NCBI GenBank assembly: GCA_003551945.1
Contig: PUNZ01000173.1
Coordinates: forward strand, 1-64,000
Length of the DNA: 64,000 bases
Direction: 5' to 3'
Source of the DNA: Halovenus sp.
GTDB taxonomy: Archaea > Halobacteriota > Halobacteria > Halobacteriales > Haloarculaceae
Below, one piece after another: positions 46,316-54,143 of this stretch; position 1 is the stretch's first letter, and each line of letters starts with the position of its first letter. A model generated the notes under the pieces. It was not told the DNA's origin and made no database searches. It saw nothing but the letters and a program-made list of their open reading frames with translations. Made by a program: the position numbers and the translations under genes.

Positions 46316-47086
46316 GTGAGCGAACCGCTCTTGGAAGGCACTTCAGAAGAGCTGTTCTCCGTCGTTTCTCCTCCAGTGGGCGGGCCCGATGTTTTCGTAC
46401 CGCTCGGCGAGTCGCAACTCCGAGAACATCTCGAAGCCACGAACGACCCAGAACCAAGACGGCTGGCATTCAAAGCCGTCGATTCGACGGAACAGATGAT
46501 CGGGTACGTAGAACTGAACACGATTGACCGACGAAATCTCTCAGCGAGCGTCTCACGGGTCATCGTGAGCCCAGACGAACGCGACCGCTTGGAACGGGAG
46601 CAACGGAACCTCTCGCGCAAAGAACACAGGTCGAACAACTGGGAGAAACAACGCCAGACCGTAGCCGAGCGCTACCAGAAAATAAAGCGCAAGCGGCGTG
46701 ATTTCCTGCACAAACTCTCGGCATACTATGCTCGGGAGTATGACCTTGTGGCTGTTGAAGACCTCAACGTGAAGGGGATGCTGGAATCACCGCGTAACAG
46801 CCGCAACAGGGCGTCTGCGGCGTGGGGAACGTTCCTCCGAATGCTGGAATACAAGAGCGAACGGGAAGGGACGCACTTCGTTGCGGTTGACCCAAGAGGA
46901 ACGACCAAAGAGTGTGCAGGGTGTGGTGTGGAGACGGACAAACCACTGTGGGTACGTGAGCATTCGTGTCCATCATGTGGGTTTGAAGCGGATAGAGATT
47001 TGAATGCAGCGTGGAATGTTCTTTCTCGCGGTCTTTCAGAACTAGGAGTGGTTCACTCCGAAGGAACGTCCTCAGAATCGCCATGA
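46316..47086 (+). pseudogene. tnpB: Chimeric frame: GNAT fragment fused in frame to C-terminal half of TnpB
   Basis: One open frame (ORF track 46262-47086; GTG 46316 is a likelier former start) joins two families. Residues up to about the motif ASVSRVIVSPDER resemble the acetyl-CoA side of a GNAT N-acetyltransferase but stop before the rest of the fold. From EREQRNLSRKEHRSNNWEKQ on, it is an IS1341/IS605-type TnpB: LAVEDLNVKG-like VAVEDLNVKGML (second RuvC acid), zinc finger ECAGCG and SCPSCGFE, and DRDLNAAWN (third RuvC acid). The N-terminal half of TnpB, including the first RuvC Asp and the guide-binding lobes, is missing. It is therefore not expected to cut DNA; the frame remains open without stops. 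Confidence 0.8.
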
Positions 47087-47254
47087 GATTCTGATGGGCT
47101 GCGAAAATCGCACAGCGATTTTCGAACGCCTGTGGAGACTGCGCTCCCTACGGGAACTGCGGTTGTTCCTGCAAAGCACGTCGTGGAAACAGGAAGCCCC
47201 ACCCTCAACGAGCAAACGGGAGACGCCGTGAGCGAGTAGGGTGGGGTAGTTCAC
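47087..47254 (+). ncRNA. TnpB-type right end / likely omega-RNA 3' scaffold remnant
   Basis: Just after the TnpB stop lies a hairpin CGAAAATCG-N4-CGATTTTCG (47102-47110 with 47115-47123). Further on, the GTGGAAACAGGAAGCCCC block and the terminal stem CCCCACCC (47197-47204) with GGGTGGGG (47239-47246) are followed by TAGTTCAC. This block recurs at the right ends of haloarchaeal IS1341-type elements and corresponds to the 3' end of their guide (omega) RNA. Here the loop is unusually long (34 nt). With TnpB truncated, it is probably a relic; sequence after 47254 would be the guide. Confidence 0.6.
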
Positions 47255-47284
47255 TACGCTCTCATATTGATTACAGCAGATACG

Positions 47285-47638
47285 TCAGTCCAGTCCGAGA
47301 CTCAGTTTCAATGCCTCGTCCACCGTCTCCATCGTCTCTGTGTCGAGGCTTCCAAGCACCGAGTGAATCCGCTTTTCGATGGAGACGACACGTATCTGGT
47401 CGAGGCGAATTGAGGAATCGTTCTCAAACGGTGACTCCGCCGCTTCGACGAGGACCTCGAACGGATAGCCTCGATACGTTCCCGTGGCAGGCGCAACGAT
47501 AGTCGTACTAGCATTGTTATTCCCAACATCGTTCTGGACGACTACTGCAGGACGAGTTTTCTTCATTTCGTGCCCTTCGGCAGGATCAAGTCGAACGATA
47601 ACAACGTCGCCGCGACGAATTTCCACGTCCTCGCTCAT
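47285..47638 (-). CDS. MazF/PemK-family toxin
   Basis: 117 aa. Features of the MazF/PemK/CcdB-like fold are VEIRRGDVVIVRLDPAEGHE (N-terminal strand and the RGDVV hallmark), TRPAVVVQND, STTIVAPATGTYRGYPFEV and a C-terminal helix ETVDEALKLSLGL. Such toxins are usually sequence-specific mRNA endoribonucleases. The start overlaps the antitoxin stop by 4 nt (ATGA), the normal antitoxin-first arrangement. The pair sits between the TnpB right end and the duplicated chorismate mutase tail. Activity is inferred. Confidence 0.9.
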   Translation of the reverse strand: MSEDVEIRRGDVVIVRLDPAEGHEMKKTRPAVVVQNDVGNNNASTTIVAPATGTYRGYPFEVLVEAAESPFENDSSIRLDQIRVVSIEKRIHSVLGSLDTETMETVDEALKLSLGLD

Positions 47639-47874
47639 TTATCCAGCCCGCTCCACGCCTCGTCCGATGCTTCGTCCCACTCTTCTGCAAGCTCTTCCGC
47701 ACTCTGAGATGCCTCGCGGTACGCAGCAGCCAGTTCATCTTCATTGGGTTGGTCAGATTCTACCTCGACGACGGCGACGGTCACACGTTTGTTGGCGTAC
47801 TCCGTTCCAAGATAGATTCGGCCTCGATCGTCGGTCTCGTTCGTTCGGAGGTCCCGAGCATCTACTTTCGTCAT
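47635..47874 (-). CDS. Antitoxin partner of the MazF-like toxin (AbrB-like N-terminus)
   Basis: 79 aa, highly acidic. The N-terminal half DDRGRIYLGTEYANKRVTVAVVE looks like a SpoVT/AbrB-type DNA-binding strand pattern, which would bind and autoregulate the promoter. The C-terminal half is an acidic helix (NEDELAAAYREASQSAEELAEEW) suited to wrap and inhibit the toxin. It is encoded first with a 4-nt overlap with the toxin. The promoter should lie between 47875 and about 47960, adjoining the duplicated chorismate mutase tail. Confidence 0.82.
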   Translation of the reverse strand: MTKVDARDLRTNETDDRGRIYLGTEYANKRVTVAVVEVESDQPNEDELAAAYREASQSAEELAEEWDEASDEAWSGLDK

Positions 47875-47965
47875 GTTACCAACTTGGACCTACTGCTGAA
47901 TAAACATTGCCCACTATTACCCACGAAAGATATTTTCTGTAACTCGTGCCATGGATTTCATCTAC

Positions 47966-47998
47966 CTGAACAAGGTTGAGCAACGGGAAAATCGGTGA
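47966..47998 (+). repeat. Duplicated 3' end of the chorismate mutase gene
   Basis: These 33 nt translate as LNKVEQRENR-stop, identical in protein to the chorismate mutase C-terminus at 46252-46284. Thirty of 33 bases match; the three differences are third-position, synonymous (GAA/GAG, CGC/CGG, GAG/GAA). Upstream codons (FIYLNK against LIELNK) show weak further similarity. It has no start codon of its own and marks the far boundary of the inserted segment. Nine-base inverted repeats AACTCGTGC (47941-47949) and GCACGAGTT (48038-48046) flank it. Confidence 0.8.
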
Positions 47999-48045
47999 TT
48001 CATAAGACAGTGTGAATCGGTCTACAAAGAGACGATAGCACGAGT

Positions 48046-48828
48046 TCAGGAAAGATATGCGCTTGCTATCGTTTGCAACTGCTCGCTCTCTTCAAGCGTA
48101 TGTGTCGTTGAGAGGGGCGAGACGCTAATATGATTATTTAGAATGGTTCGTCGGTCCGTTCCCTCTTCATCGGGGATGTCACCATCCGCCATTTTCTCCC
48201 AGAGTTCGTCCTCAATGTCGATTGTCTTGCCGTTGCGCTTGGCGGTTAGTTCAGAGACAGGGGACGGATAGGTGAGTTTTATCTGGTCGGTGCTCCGTTC
48301 GACCGTTGGGGCATTGACGTTCAGATAATCAATCCGGTCAAATAGCTCGTTTTCCACAGCCTGCTCGGTAAGATACGCTGTCGCCTTGACGGCCGATTCG
48401 TATGCTTCCGACGTGCGGTTGAAACTCCGTGGGTCAAACTCATCACCCGGGATGTACATCGATGAGGCAACCGCAGGAACTCCAAAAAACGCCGCTTCGA
48501 CGGCAGCGCTCACAGTTCCGGACCTGCCAAGGGTCACAGCACCGAGATTTGCACCACGGTTACAGCCCGAGACAACGACATCTGTCTCCGGACACAGTTC
48601 CGAGAGTCCTGCAATCACACAGTCAGATGGTGTCCCGTGGACAAGGTAGCCCAGTTCGTGCTCACCGTATTCGACAGAGTACGAAAGTGTCCGACCCACC
48701 GCGCTTTGGTCGTCTGCAGGAGCCACGACAGTCACATTGCCAATATCGGAAAGACCAGCAGCGAGCGCACGTATGCCCGGCGCCTCAATGCCGTCGTCAT
48801 TTGTCACGAGAATTTCGAGGTCGCTCAT
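48046..48828 (-). CDS. surE: 5'/3'-nucleotidase SurE
   Basis: 260 aa from MSDLEILVTNDDGIEAPG; the ORF track adds 19 residues. SurE is a metal-dependent survival phosphatase acting on nucleoside monophosphates. The metal site is TNDDG (Asp about 10-11), with VAPADDQSAVGR and SGCNRGANLG (metal ligand Asn) following. The C-terminal portion (RTILNNHISVSPLSTTHT) is also standard. The size is normal. The stop lies at the right-hand 9-bp inverted repeat described for the chorismate mutase tail copy. Confidence 0.95.
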   Translation of the reverse strand: MSDLEILVTNDDGIEAPGIRALAAGLSDIGNVTVVAPADDQSAVGRTLSYSVEYGEHELGYLVHGTPSDCVIAGLSELCPETDVVVSGCNRGANLGAVTLGRSGTVSAAVEAAFFGVPAVASSMYIPGDEFDPRSFNRTSEAYESAVKATAYLTEQAVENELFDRIDYLNVNAPTVERSTDQIKLTYPSPVSELTAKRNGKTIDIEDELWEKMADGDIPDEEGTDRRTILNNHISVSPLSTTHTLEESEQLQTIASAYLS

Positions 48829-48956
48829 ACCGGGACCTTGGGGGCTGGTGGTATCAAGGTGGCGTTTGGGTATCCAGCGACCCACACAAAGAGCGTGATT
48901 TTGCTACCAGCAATGGCAGGGAACTGCACCGCAGATAGCTCAGTGGGCCAAGGCAG

Positions 48957-50315
48957 TTAGCTGGATTTATGCAGTCGCGTTCTATCGTAAAAGAGATCCA
49001 CGTGGTCCTCGTGCGGTTTGAAAAATGCCCGCTTTCGGACACCATTATCTGTTGGAATTTCAAACTCATAATCAAGGTTTGTGGGGTCTGCTGGAATGAG
49101 CAGTGTCGTCGTGTTATCGAGGTCGTGTTTGGTTGTCAGTTGGAGGACGCTGCCTTGTTGCTCGACCGTTGCCTGTGTAATCCCCCGATACGATTCGTAC
49201 TCGCCAGTGAGTTCCTCGAATATTGCTTTCCGGCGGTAGTACGGAACGACGGTTTCGGGTTCTTTGCCATCAAGTATTGCAAGAATCCCTTCTGCAACCG
49301 TCGGTGGTGTGGTTGCTGGCGTGGTGTTTGCCCCGATTGCAATCGTATACTCACCATCAGGGGTAAATCCGATATACGAAGAGGAGACGCCCAATGACCC
49401 GCCGTGCCCAATCATGGTTCGGTCACCGACCTGAACTCGCTCCCAACCATAGCCGTACTCGTTTCCGGCACGCGGGACATGCCCGTCGTGTGCGGTGGCC
49501 AGTCGCTCTGACGGAATGAGTTCAGCCCCGTCGAAAGTCCCACCATTCTGATTCATCACGAGATAGTTCGTCAACTCGGTGACGGGGGCCAACAATCCCC
49601 CAGCAGCATAGCTTAGTTCGCGGTGGGGAAATGGGGTCGCTTCCGGCCCGCCATCCCGAAGGATATACGGCGTCATCATATCCTCATCTGTGTTGTCCGG
49701 GGCAAACGTCGAACGTTCCATACCAAGCGGTGAGAGGACTTCCGACTCGATAACCGATGCAAACGGCCTGCCAGTTACTTCCTCAATGAGCATACCCAGC
49801 AGGATATAGCCCGAGTTATTGTACATCACAAACTCCTCGTCCGTGAGCTCCGTGTCTGCGCCGTTGACGTGGCGGTAGAAATCTTCTCTGTCGCCGAGTG
49901 GGACGGTGAACTCTTCAATACCGGTCAACCGTGAGAGAAGGACTTCACTCGTTTTAAGAGATGGGATGCCTGAGGAGTGCGTTAAGAGTTCATGAATCGT
50001 AATCGGTTGCTCCCCGTCACCAAGTGTGAACGCTGGAAGGTAGGAACTGACGGCGTCCGTAACCGAGAGCGCACCCCGCTCTTCCAACAAGAGAATACCG
50101 AGGGCCGCAAACGATTTACTCACTGAAGCGACGCCATACAACGTGTCCGCTGTTGCTGGCTCGTTCGTTTCGAGGTCTCGTGACCCAAATCCACTTGCAT
50201 AGACAAGTTCCCCGTCGCGTGACAGCGCAACGCTCGCGCCGGGAACGGATGCTTCGGTAAGCCACTCGCCAACAAACTGTTCAATCTCCCTGCATGTGTG
50301 GTCCGATAGCGACAT
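48957..50315 (-). CDS. Beta-lactamase-related serine hydrolase (class C-like)
   Basis: 452 aa from MSLSDHTCREIEQFVG. The SxxK nucleophile motif is ASVSKSF (Ser64, Lys67); the YxN motif is MYNNSGY (about 169); the HxG triad-like motif is MIGHGGSLG. The N-terminal about 330 residues form the penicillin-binding-like fold; the last about 110 residues add a beta-rich C-terminal domain. No signal peptide is visible, so it is cytoplasmic. Family members are esterases, peptidases or D-aminopeptidases; antibiotic resistance is not implied. The gene stands between surE and the suf operon, same strand. Confidence 0.9.
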   Translation of the reverse strand: MSLSDHTCREIEQFVGEWLTEASVPGASVALSRDGELVYASGFGSRDLETNEPATADTLYGVASVSKSFAALGILLLEERGALSVTDAVSSYLPAFTLGDGEQPITIHELLTHSSGIPSLKTSEVLLSRLTGIEEFTVPLGDREDFYRHVNGADTELTDEEFVMYNNSGYILLGMLIEEVTGRPFASVIESEVLSPLGMERSTFAPDNTDEDMMTPYILRDGGPEATPFPHRELSYAAGGLLAPVTELTNYLVMNQNGGTFDGAELIPSERLATAHDGHVPRAGNEYGYGWERVQVGDRTMIGHGGSLGVSSSYIGFTPDGEYTIAIGANTTPATTPPTVAEGILAILDGKEPETVVPYYRRKAIFEELTGEYESYRGITQATVEQQGSVLQLTTKHDLDNTTTLLIPADPTNLDYEFEIPTDNGVRKRAFFKPHEDHVDLFYDRTRLHKSS

Positions 50316-50384
50316 GCTTGAGAGTATGCAGGAGGCGTTATGAAATTCCCGCAAAAAGTGAGTGGTTATGAAGCTCCGTTCCAG

Positions 50385-51593
50385 CTATCGAAGACGCGCT
50401 TTGATGAGCGCATCAAGGTCCTCACGAAGTTCGTCGACTTCAACTTCCTGCAGGACTGGGACGAAAAATCCTTCTACGAGCATATCCTTTGCAAGCCGTT
50501 CATTGAGTCCGCGCGAGGTCATGTACAACAGTTCTTCAGCGTCGACCTGTCCGACCGTCGCGGAGTGACTCGCTTCTGTGTCGTGATTGTTGATGATGAG
50601 CTTGGGTGAGGCGTCGGCTTCGCTCTCATCGGAGAGCATCAGCGTATTCTCACGCTGGTAGGAACTGGTATCCCAGGCATCCCGGCCAACGTCCTGCACT
50701 CCCTCGTAGACCGACCGCGCAGTATCATCAAGGACACCACGGGTGACGAGGTCAGCCGTCGTGTGTTCGCCCTCGTGCCAGACTCGGCTGGCAATATCGA
50801 TGTGTTGGTCCTCGTATCCGAAGAACGCACCAACAATTTTCGACTCGCTGCTATCACCGATAAGGCGAGTCTCAACTTCGCTTTTAGTGAAGCGAGAACC
50901 GATGTTCCCTTCAATCCAGTTTACCTGACTGTAGGTTCCGGCGTTGCCGCGTTTAACCTGATAGTTGTAGGTATCATCCGACAGGTTCTGAAGCGTACCG
51001 TACTGGACGTGTGCGTTTTCGCCGGTCGCGACTTCGACGACACCGCTGTAGTATCGGTCACCATCTATGTCTTTGCCAGTTGACTGCCGTTCAAGGATTG
51101 TCAGTTCGGCAGAATCCTCGGCAACAACCAGCGTATAGTTAAACAGCGACTGGGAGTTCATCTCAGTGCGAATTTTCACATCCTCTGCAGCAACACCTTC
51201 TGGAACAACGACAAGTGTGCCGGCGCTGAACAGAGCTGTTGAAAGCGCAGTCAGATAATCTCGCTGTGTATCGATGACTGACCCCATCTTCTCGCGGATG
51301 AGGTCTTCGTACTCCGTAACAGCCTCATCCCAGGCCAACACATCGACGCCATCGGCGCTTTCTCGCTCTTTTTCCTGTTCCCAGTCAAGCGGGTCGACCA
51401 ACGTCTCGAAATCCAGTTTCGTGAGGTTTGACCAATCACGACCTGGGGTCCGAATGACTTTCGGCATATCGAGGTCATCGAGTGCTGCGAGTGCCTCAAG
51501 ACGTGTTTCGAGCAGCCATTCGGGTTCGCCGAGCGACTCGCTAATCTCCGTTACCTGTGCTTCCGTCAAATTTGCATGTACCTGCGTACTCAT
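50385..51593 (-). CDS. sufD: Fe-S cluster assembly protein SufD
   Basis: 402 aa scaffold component of the SufBCD complex. The short helical N-terminus (LTEAQVTEISESLGEPEWLLETRLEAL) leads into the beta-helix core, e.g. ENAHVQYGTLQNLSDDTYNYQ and EGNIGSRFTKSEVETRLIG, ending with SHSATVGQVDAEELLYMTSRGLNERLAKDMLVEGF. The conserved His in EASHSATVG corresponds to a cluster-binding residue in SufD. It is the last gene of sufC-sufB-sufD, 14 nt after sufB. Confidence 0.95.
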   Translation of the reverse strand: MSTQVHANLTEAQVTEISESLGEPEWLLETRLEALAALDDLDMPKVIRTPGRDWSNLTKLDFETLVDPLDWEQEKERESADGVDVLAWDEAVTEYEDLIREKMGSVIDTQRDYLTALSTALFSAGTLVVVPEGVAAEDVKIRTEMNSQSLFNYTLVVAEDSAELTILERQSTGKDIDGDRYYSGVVEVATGENAHVQYGTLQNLSDDTYNYQVKRGNAGTYSQVNWIEGNIGSRFTKSEVETRLIGDSSESKIVGAFFGYEDQHIDIASRVWHEGEHTTADLVTRGVLDDTARSVYEGVQDVGRDAWDTSSYQRENTLMLSDESEADASPKLIINNHDTEASHSATVGQVDAEELLYMTSRGLNERLAKDMLVEGFFVPVLQEVEVDELREDLDALIKARLR

Positions 51594-51607
51594 TGTATCA
51601 CTCGGTG

Positions 51608-53035
51608 TTATCCGAGACTACCCTCCATCTCCAGTTCGATGAGACGGTTTAGCTCGACCGCATACTCAATCGGCAGTTCTTCCGTGATTGGCTCGATAAA
51701 TCCAGCGACAATCATCTGCTTGGCGTCGTCATCATCCAACCCGCGGTTCTGCAGGTAGAAGACGTCCTCGTCACCAATTTTCCCGACTGTTGCCTCGTGA
51801 GCAACATCCACTTTGTTCTCCTGAATTTCCATGTATGGCATGGTGTCGGAGGTGGACTCGTTATCGAACATCAGCGCGTCACATTCGACCGCTGTCGAGG
51901 AGTTCTCAGCACCGTTTGCGATGTGGACGAGACCACGGTAGTTCGTCCGGCCACCATCTTTCGCAACGGATTTGGATTCAATCGTCGAGTGCGTGTTTGG
52001 CGCGTTGTGGTAAACCTTTGCACCGGTATCGATATCTTGTCCTTCGCCCGCGAACGCGATTGTGATGTGGGTGTCCGTTGCACCGGGGCCTTTCAGCACC
52101 GTACATGGATAGAGCATGGTAGCTTTCGACCCCATACTCCCTGAAACCCACTCCATCGTGGCATCCTTCTCACAGATGGCACGCTTCGTGTTCAGGTTGT
52201 AGGTGTTGCGCGACCAGTTCTGGACCGTGGAGTACTGGACGTGTGCGCCTTCTTTGACGAAGACTTCGACACCGCCGGAGTGCAGATTAAACGCTGAGTA
52301 TTTTGGTGCGGAACAGCCCTCGATGTAGTGCACTTCGGAGTTTGGCTCAGCAATGATGAGCGTGTGCTCAAACTGACCCATTCCCTCGGAGTTCATCCGG
52401 AAGTACGCCTGCACCGGCATTTCAACGGTGGTGTCCTCAGGGACATAGACGAACGACCCGCCGGACCAGATTGCGCCGTGAAGCGCGGCGAACTTGTTGT
52501 CGCTTGGTGGGACACAGGATGTCATGAAGTGTTCACGGACAATGTCCGGGTGTTCCTGGACTGCTTGGTCCAGGTTCATGAAGATGACACCTTTGTCCTC
52601 CCACTGGTCTTTCATGTTCTGGTAAACAATCTCGGATTCGTACTGCGCGCCGACGCCCGAAAGGGCGTTTTTCTCTGCCTCTGGAATCCCGAGTTTGTCG
52701 AACGTATCTTTGATTTCTTCTGGCAGTTCCTCCCAGTCATCGACACCGGCACGAACGTCAACGTCCGGTCGAATGTACGGAACGATTTCGTCAATGTCAA
52801 CCTCGGAAAGGTCCGGCTGGCCTGGCCAGTCTTCTGGCATCGGCATTTCCTGCCAGAGTTTGAGTGCACGAAGGCGTCGTTCGAGCATCCACTCCGGTTC
52901 GTCTTTGTCCTCGGAGATGAGGCGAATCGTCTCCTCGGTCAGCCCTTTGTCGGTCTTGAATGCAGCACTCTGTTCTTTCTTGAATTCGAACCGTGCTTCA
53001 GTGTCGGTTTCTTTGAGATGTTCTTCTGAGCTCAT
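51608..53035 (-). CDS. sufB: Fe-S cluster assembly protein SufB
   Basis: 475 aa. SufB with SufC and SufD forms the ATP-driven scaffold that builds Fe-S clusters. Marker blocks are KDEPEWMLERRLRALKLW at the N-terminus, FMTSCVPPSDNKFAALHGAIWSGGSF, EGCSAPKYSAFNLHSGGVEVFVKEG and SSTAVECDALMFDNESTSDTMPYMEI, including a conserved Cys. The C-terminus HEATVGKIGDEDVFYLQNRGLDDDDAKQMIVAGF is typical. It lies 26 nt downstream of sufC and 14 nt upstream of sufD. Confidence 0.97.
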   Translation of the reverse strand: MSSEEHLKETDTEARFEFKKEQSAAFKTDKGLTEETIRLISEDKDEPEWMLERRLRALKLWQEMPMPEDWPGQPDLSEVDIDEIVPYIRPDVDVRAGVDDWEELPEEIKDTFDKLGIPEAEKNALSGVGAQYESEIVYQNMKDQWEDKGVIFMNLDQAVQEHPDIVREHFMTSCVPPSDNKFAALHGAIWSGGSFVYVPEDTTVEMPVQAYFRMNSEGMGQFEHTLIIAEPNSEVHYIEGCSAPKYSAFNLHSGGVEVFVKEGAHVQYSTVQNWSRNTYNLNTKRAICEKDATMEWVSGSMGSKATMLYPCTVLKGPGATDTHITIAFAGEGQDIDTGAKVYHNAPNTHSTIESKSVAKDGGRTNYRGLVHIANGAENSSTAVECDALMFDNESTSDTMPYMEIQENKVDVAHEATVGKIGDEDVFYLQNRGLDDDDAKQMIVAGFIEPITEELPIEYAVELNRLIELEMEGSLG

Positions 53036-53061
53036 GGTTGTAATGGATTGTGTTGCTGTTG

Positions 53062-53970
53062 TTATGCAGTCTGGTAAACTTCTTCGCGGACCCAGTCGTA
53101 TCCCTCGTCTTCGAGTTCTTCTGCGAGTTCTGGGCCACCGCTTTTCGCAATTTTACCGTCCAGCATGACGTGGACGTAGTCGGGTTTGACGTAATCGAGA
53201 ATGCGCTGGTAGTGCGTGATTTGGAGAATGCCTGCGCCCTGCTCGTCTCGCAGCGCGTTGATACCGTTTGAGACATCTTGCAGTCGGTCAATGTCGAGAC
53301 CGGAGTCAATCTCATCGAGAACTGCGATCTCCGGCTCAAGGATAGCTGCCTGCAGCACTTCGTTTTGCTTTTTCTCCCCACCGGAGAACCCAGCGTTGAG
53401 ATATCGACTGGCGAACTTCTCGTCCATGTCCAGTTGCTCCATTTTCTCCTGGAGAATCTGCTGGAACTCCGCAACGCCGATTTCTCCTTCGTCTACTGGT
53501 CCTTCCATTGGGGAGGTTTCATAGCCTGCATCCTCCGCTTCCTCTTCATCAGCTTCATCGTCGTCCTCAAAGAGCTCCTCACGCTCTTCGAGTTTTGCGT
53601 TCAGTGCGGTCCGGAGGAAATTAACCATCGTGACGCCCTCAATCTCGGCGGGATACTGAAAGCCAAGGAAAATGCCGAGTGCAGCGCGTTCGTTTGGTTC
53701 GAGGTCAAGAAGATTCCATTCTCGCATATCCGCTGGAATTTCTTCGTCATACTCGTCGCCTTCGAGAACGAGCGTGACGCTCCCGCCTGTGACTTCATAG
53801 GCTGGGTGACCGGCGATAATCTTCGCAAGCGTGGATTTTCCGCTTCCGTTTGGACCCATCATTGCGTGAATCTCACCGCTGTCGACTTCGAGGTCCACAC
53901 CGCGAAGAATTTGCTCACCGCCTTCCTCTGCTACTTTCGCCTGTAGATTTTCGATCTTGAGTTGTGCCAT
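53062..53970 (-). CDS. sufC: Fe-S cluster assembly ATPase SufC
   Basis: 302 aa ABC-type ATPase. Walker A is MMGPNGSGKSTLAK (about 39-50); the signature is LNAGFSGGEKKQNEVLQ; Walker B is IAVLDEIDSGLDID. A halophile-specific acidic insert (EERELFEDDDEADEEEAEDAG) sits before the signature, making the protein longer than bacterial SufC. It heads the suf operon. Just upstream a TATA-like core is flanked by 6-bp inverted repeats, suggesting operator control of Fe-S assembly. Confidence 0.97.
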   Translation of the reverse strand: MAQLKIENLQAKVAEEGGEQILRGVDLEVDSGEIHAMMGPNGSGKSTLAKIIAGHPAYEVTGGSVTLVLEGDEYDEEIPADMREWNLLDLEPNERAALGIFLGFQYPAEIEGVTMVNFLRTALNAKLEEREELFEDDDEADEEEAEDAGYETSPMEGPVDEGEIGVAEFQQILQEKMEQLDMDEKFASRYLNAGFSGGEKKQNEVLQAAILEPEIAVLDEIDSGLDIDRLQDVSNGINALRDEQGAGILQITHYQRILDYVKPDYVHVMLDGKIAKSGGPELAEELEDEGYDWVREEVYQTA

Positions 53971-53984
53971 GGTTGTGTCTTAGG

Positions 53985-54004
53985 TCAACCGAAAACTAGG
54001 TTGA
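53985..54004 (-). promoter_or_regulatory. Inverted repeat around the sufC TATA-like core (candidate operator)
   Basis: TCAACC-N8-GGTTGA, perfect 6-bp arms. Read on the coding strand the spacer is TAGTTTTC, a plausible TATA-like core centred about 25 nt upstream of the sufC ATG. A dimeric repressor bound here would block TBP. An iron- or redox-responsive regulator is a natural guess but unproven. Confidence 0.5.
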
Positions 54005-54143
54005 GAGAGACATAATACTTTCGGGTTTCTCCCGTCTCGTTTCTAATTTAAGAAAGAGATTTTCTATTATGAAAAATTAATCGAGTGTGATATGGCATAT
54101 TGCTTTTTCTAATCCGAGCAGAATATCGGGTATTAGTGAATCT

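Noticed and set aside
48829-48956. Possible tRNA between surE and the serine hydrolase
   Set aside because: No cloverleaf with T-loop GTTCRA and matched acceptor arms could be drawn.
52328-53029. 233-aa forward frame inside sufB
   Set aside because: Phe/Val-rich antisense frame of the acidic sufB gene.
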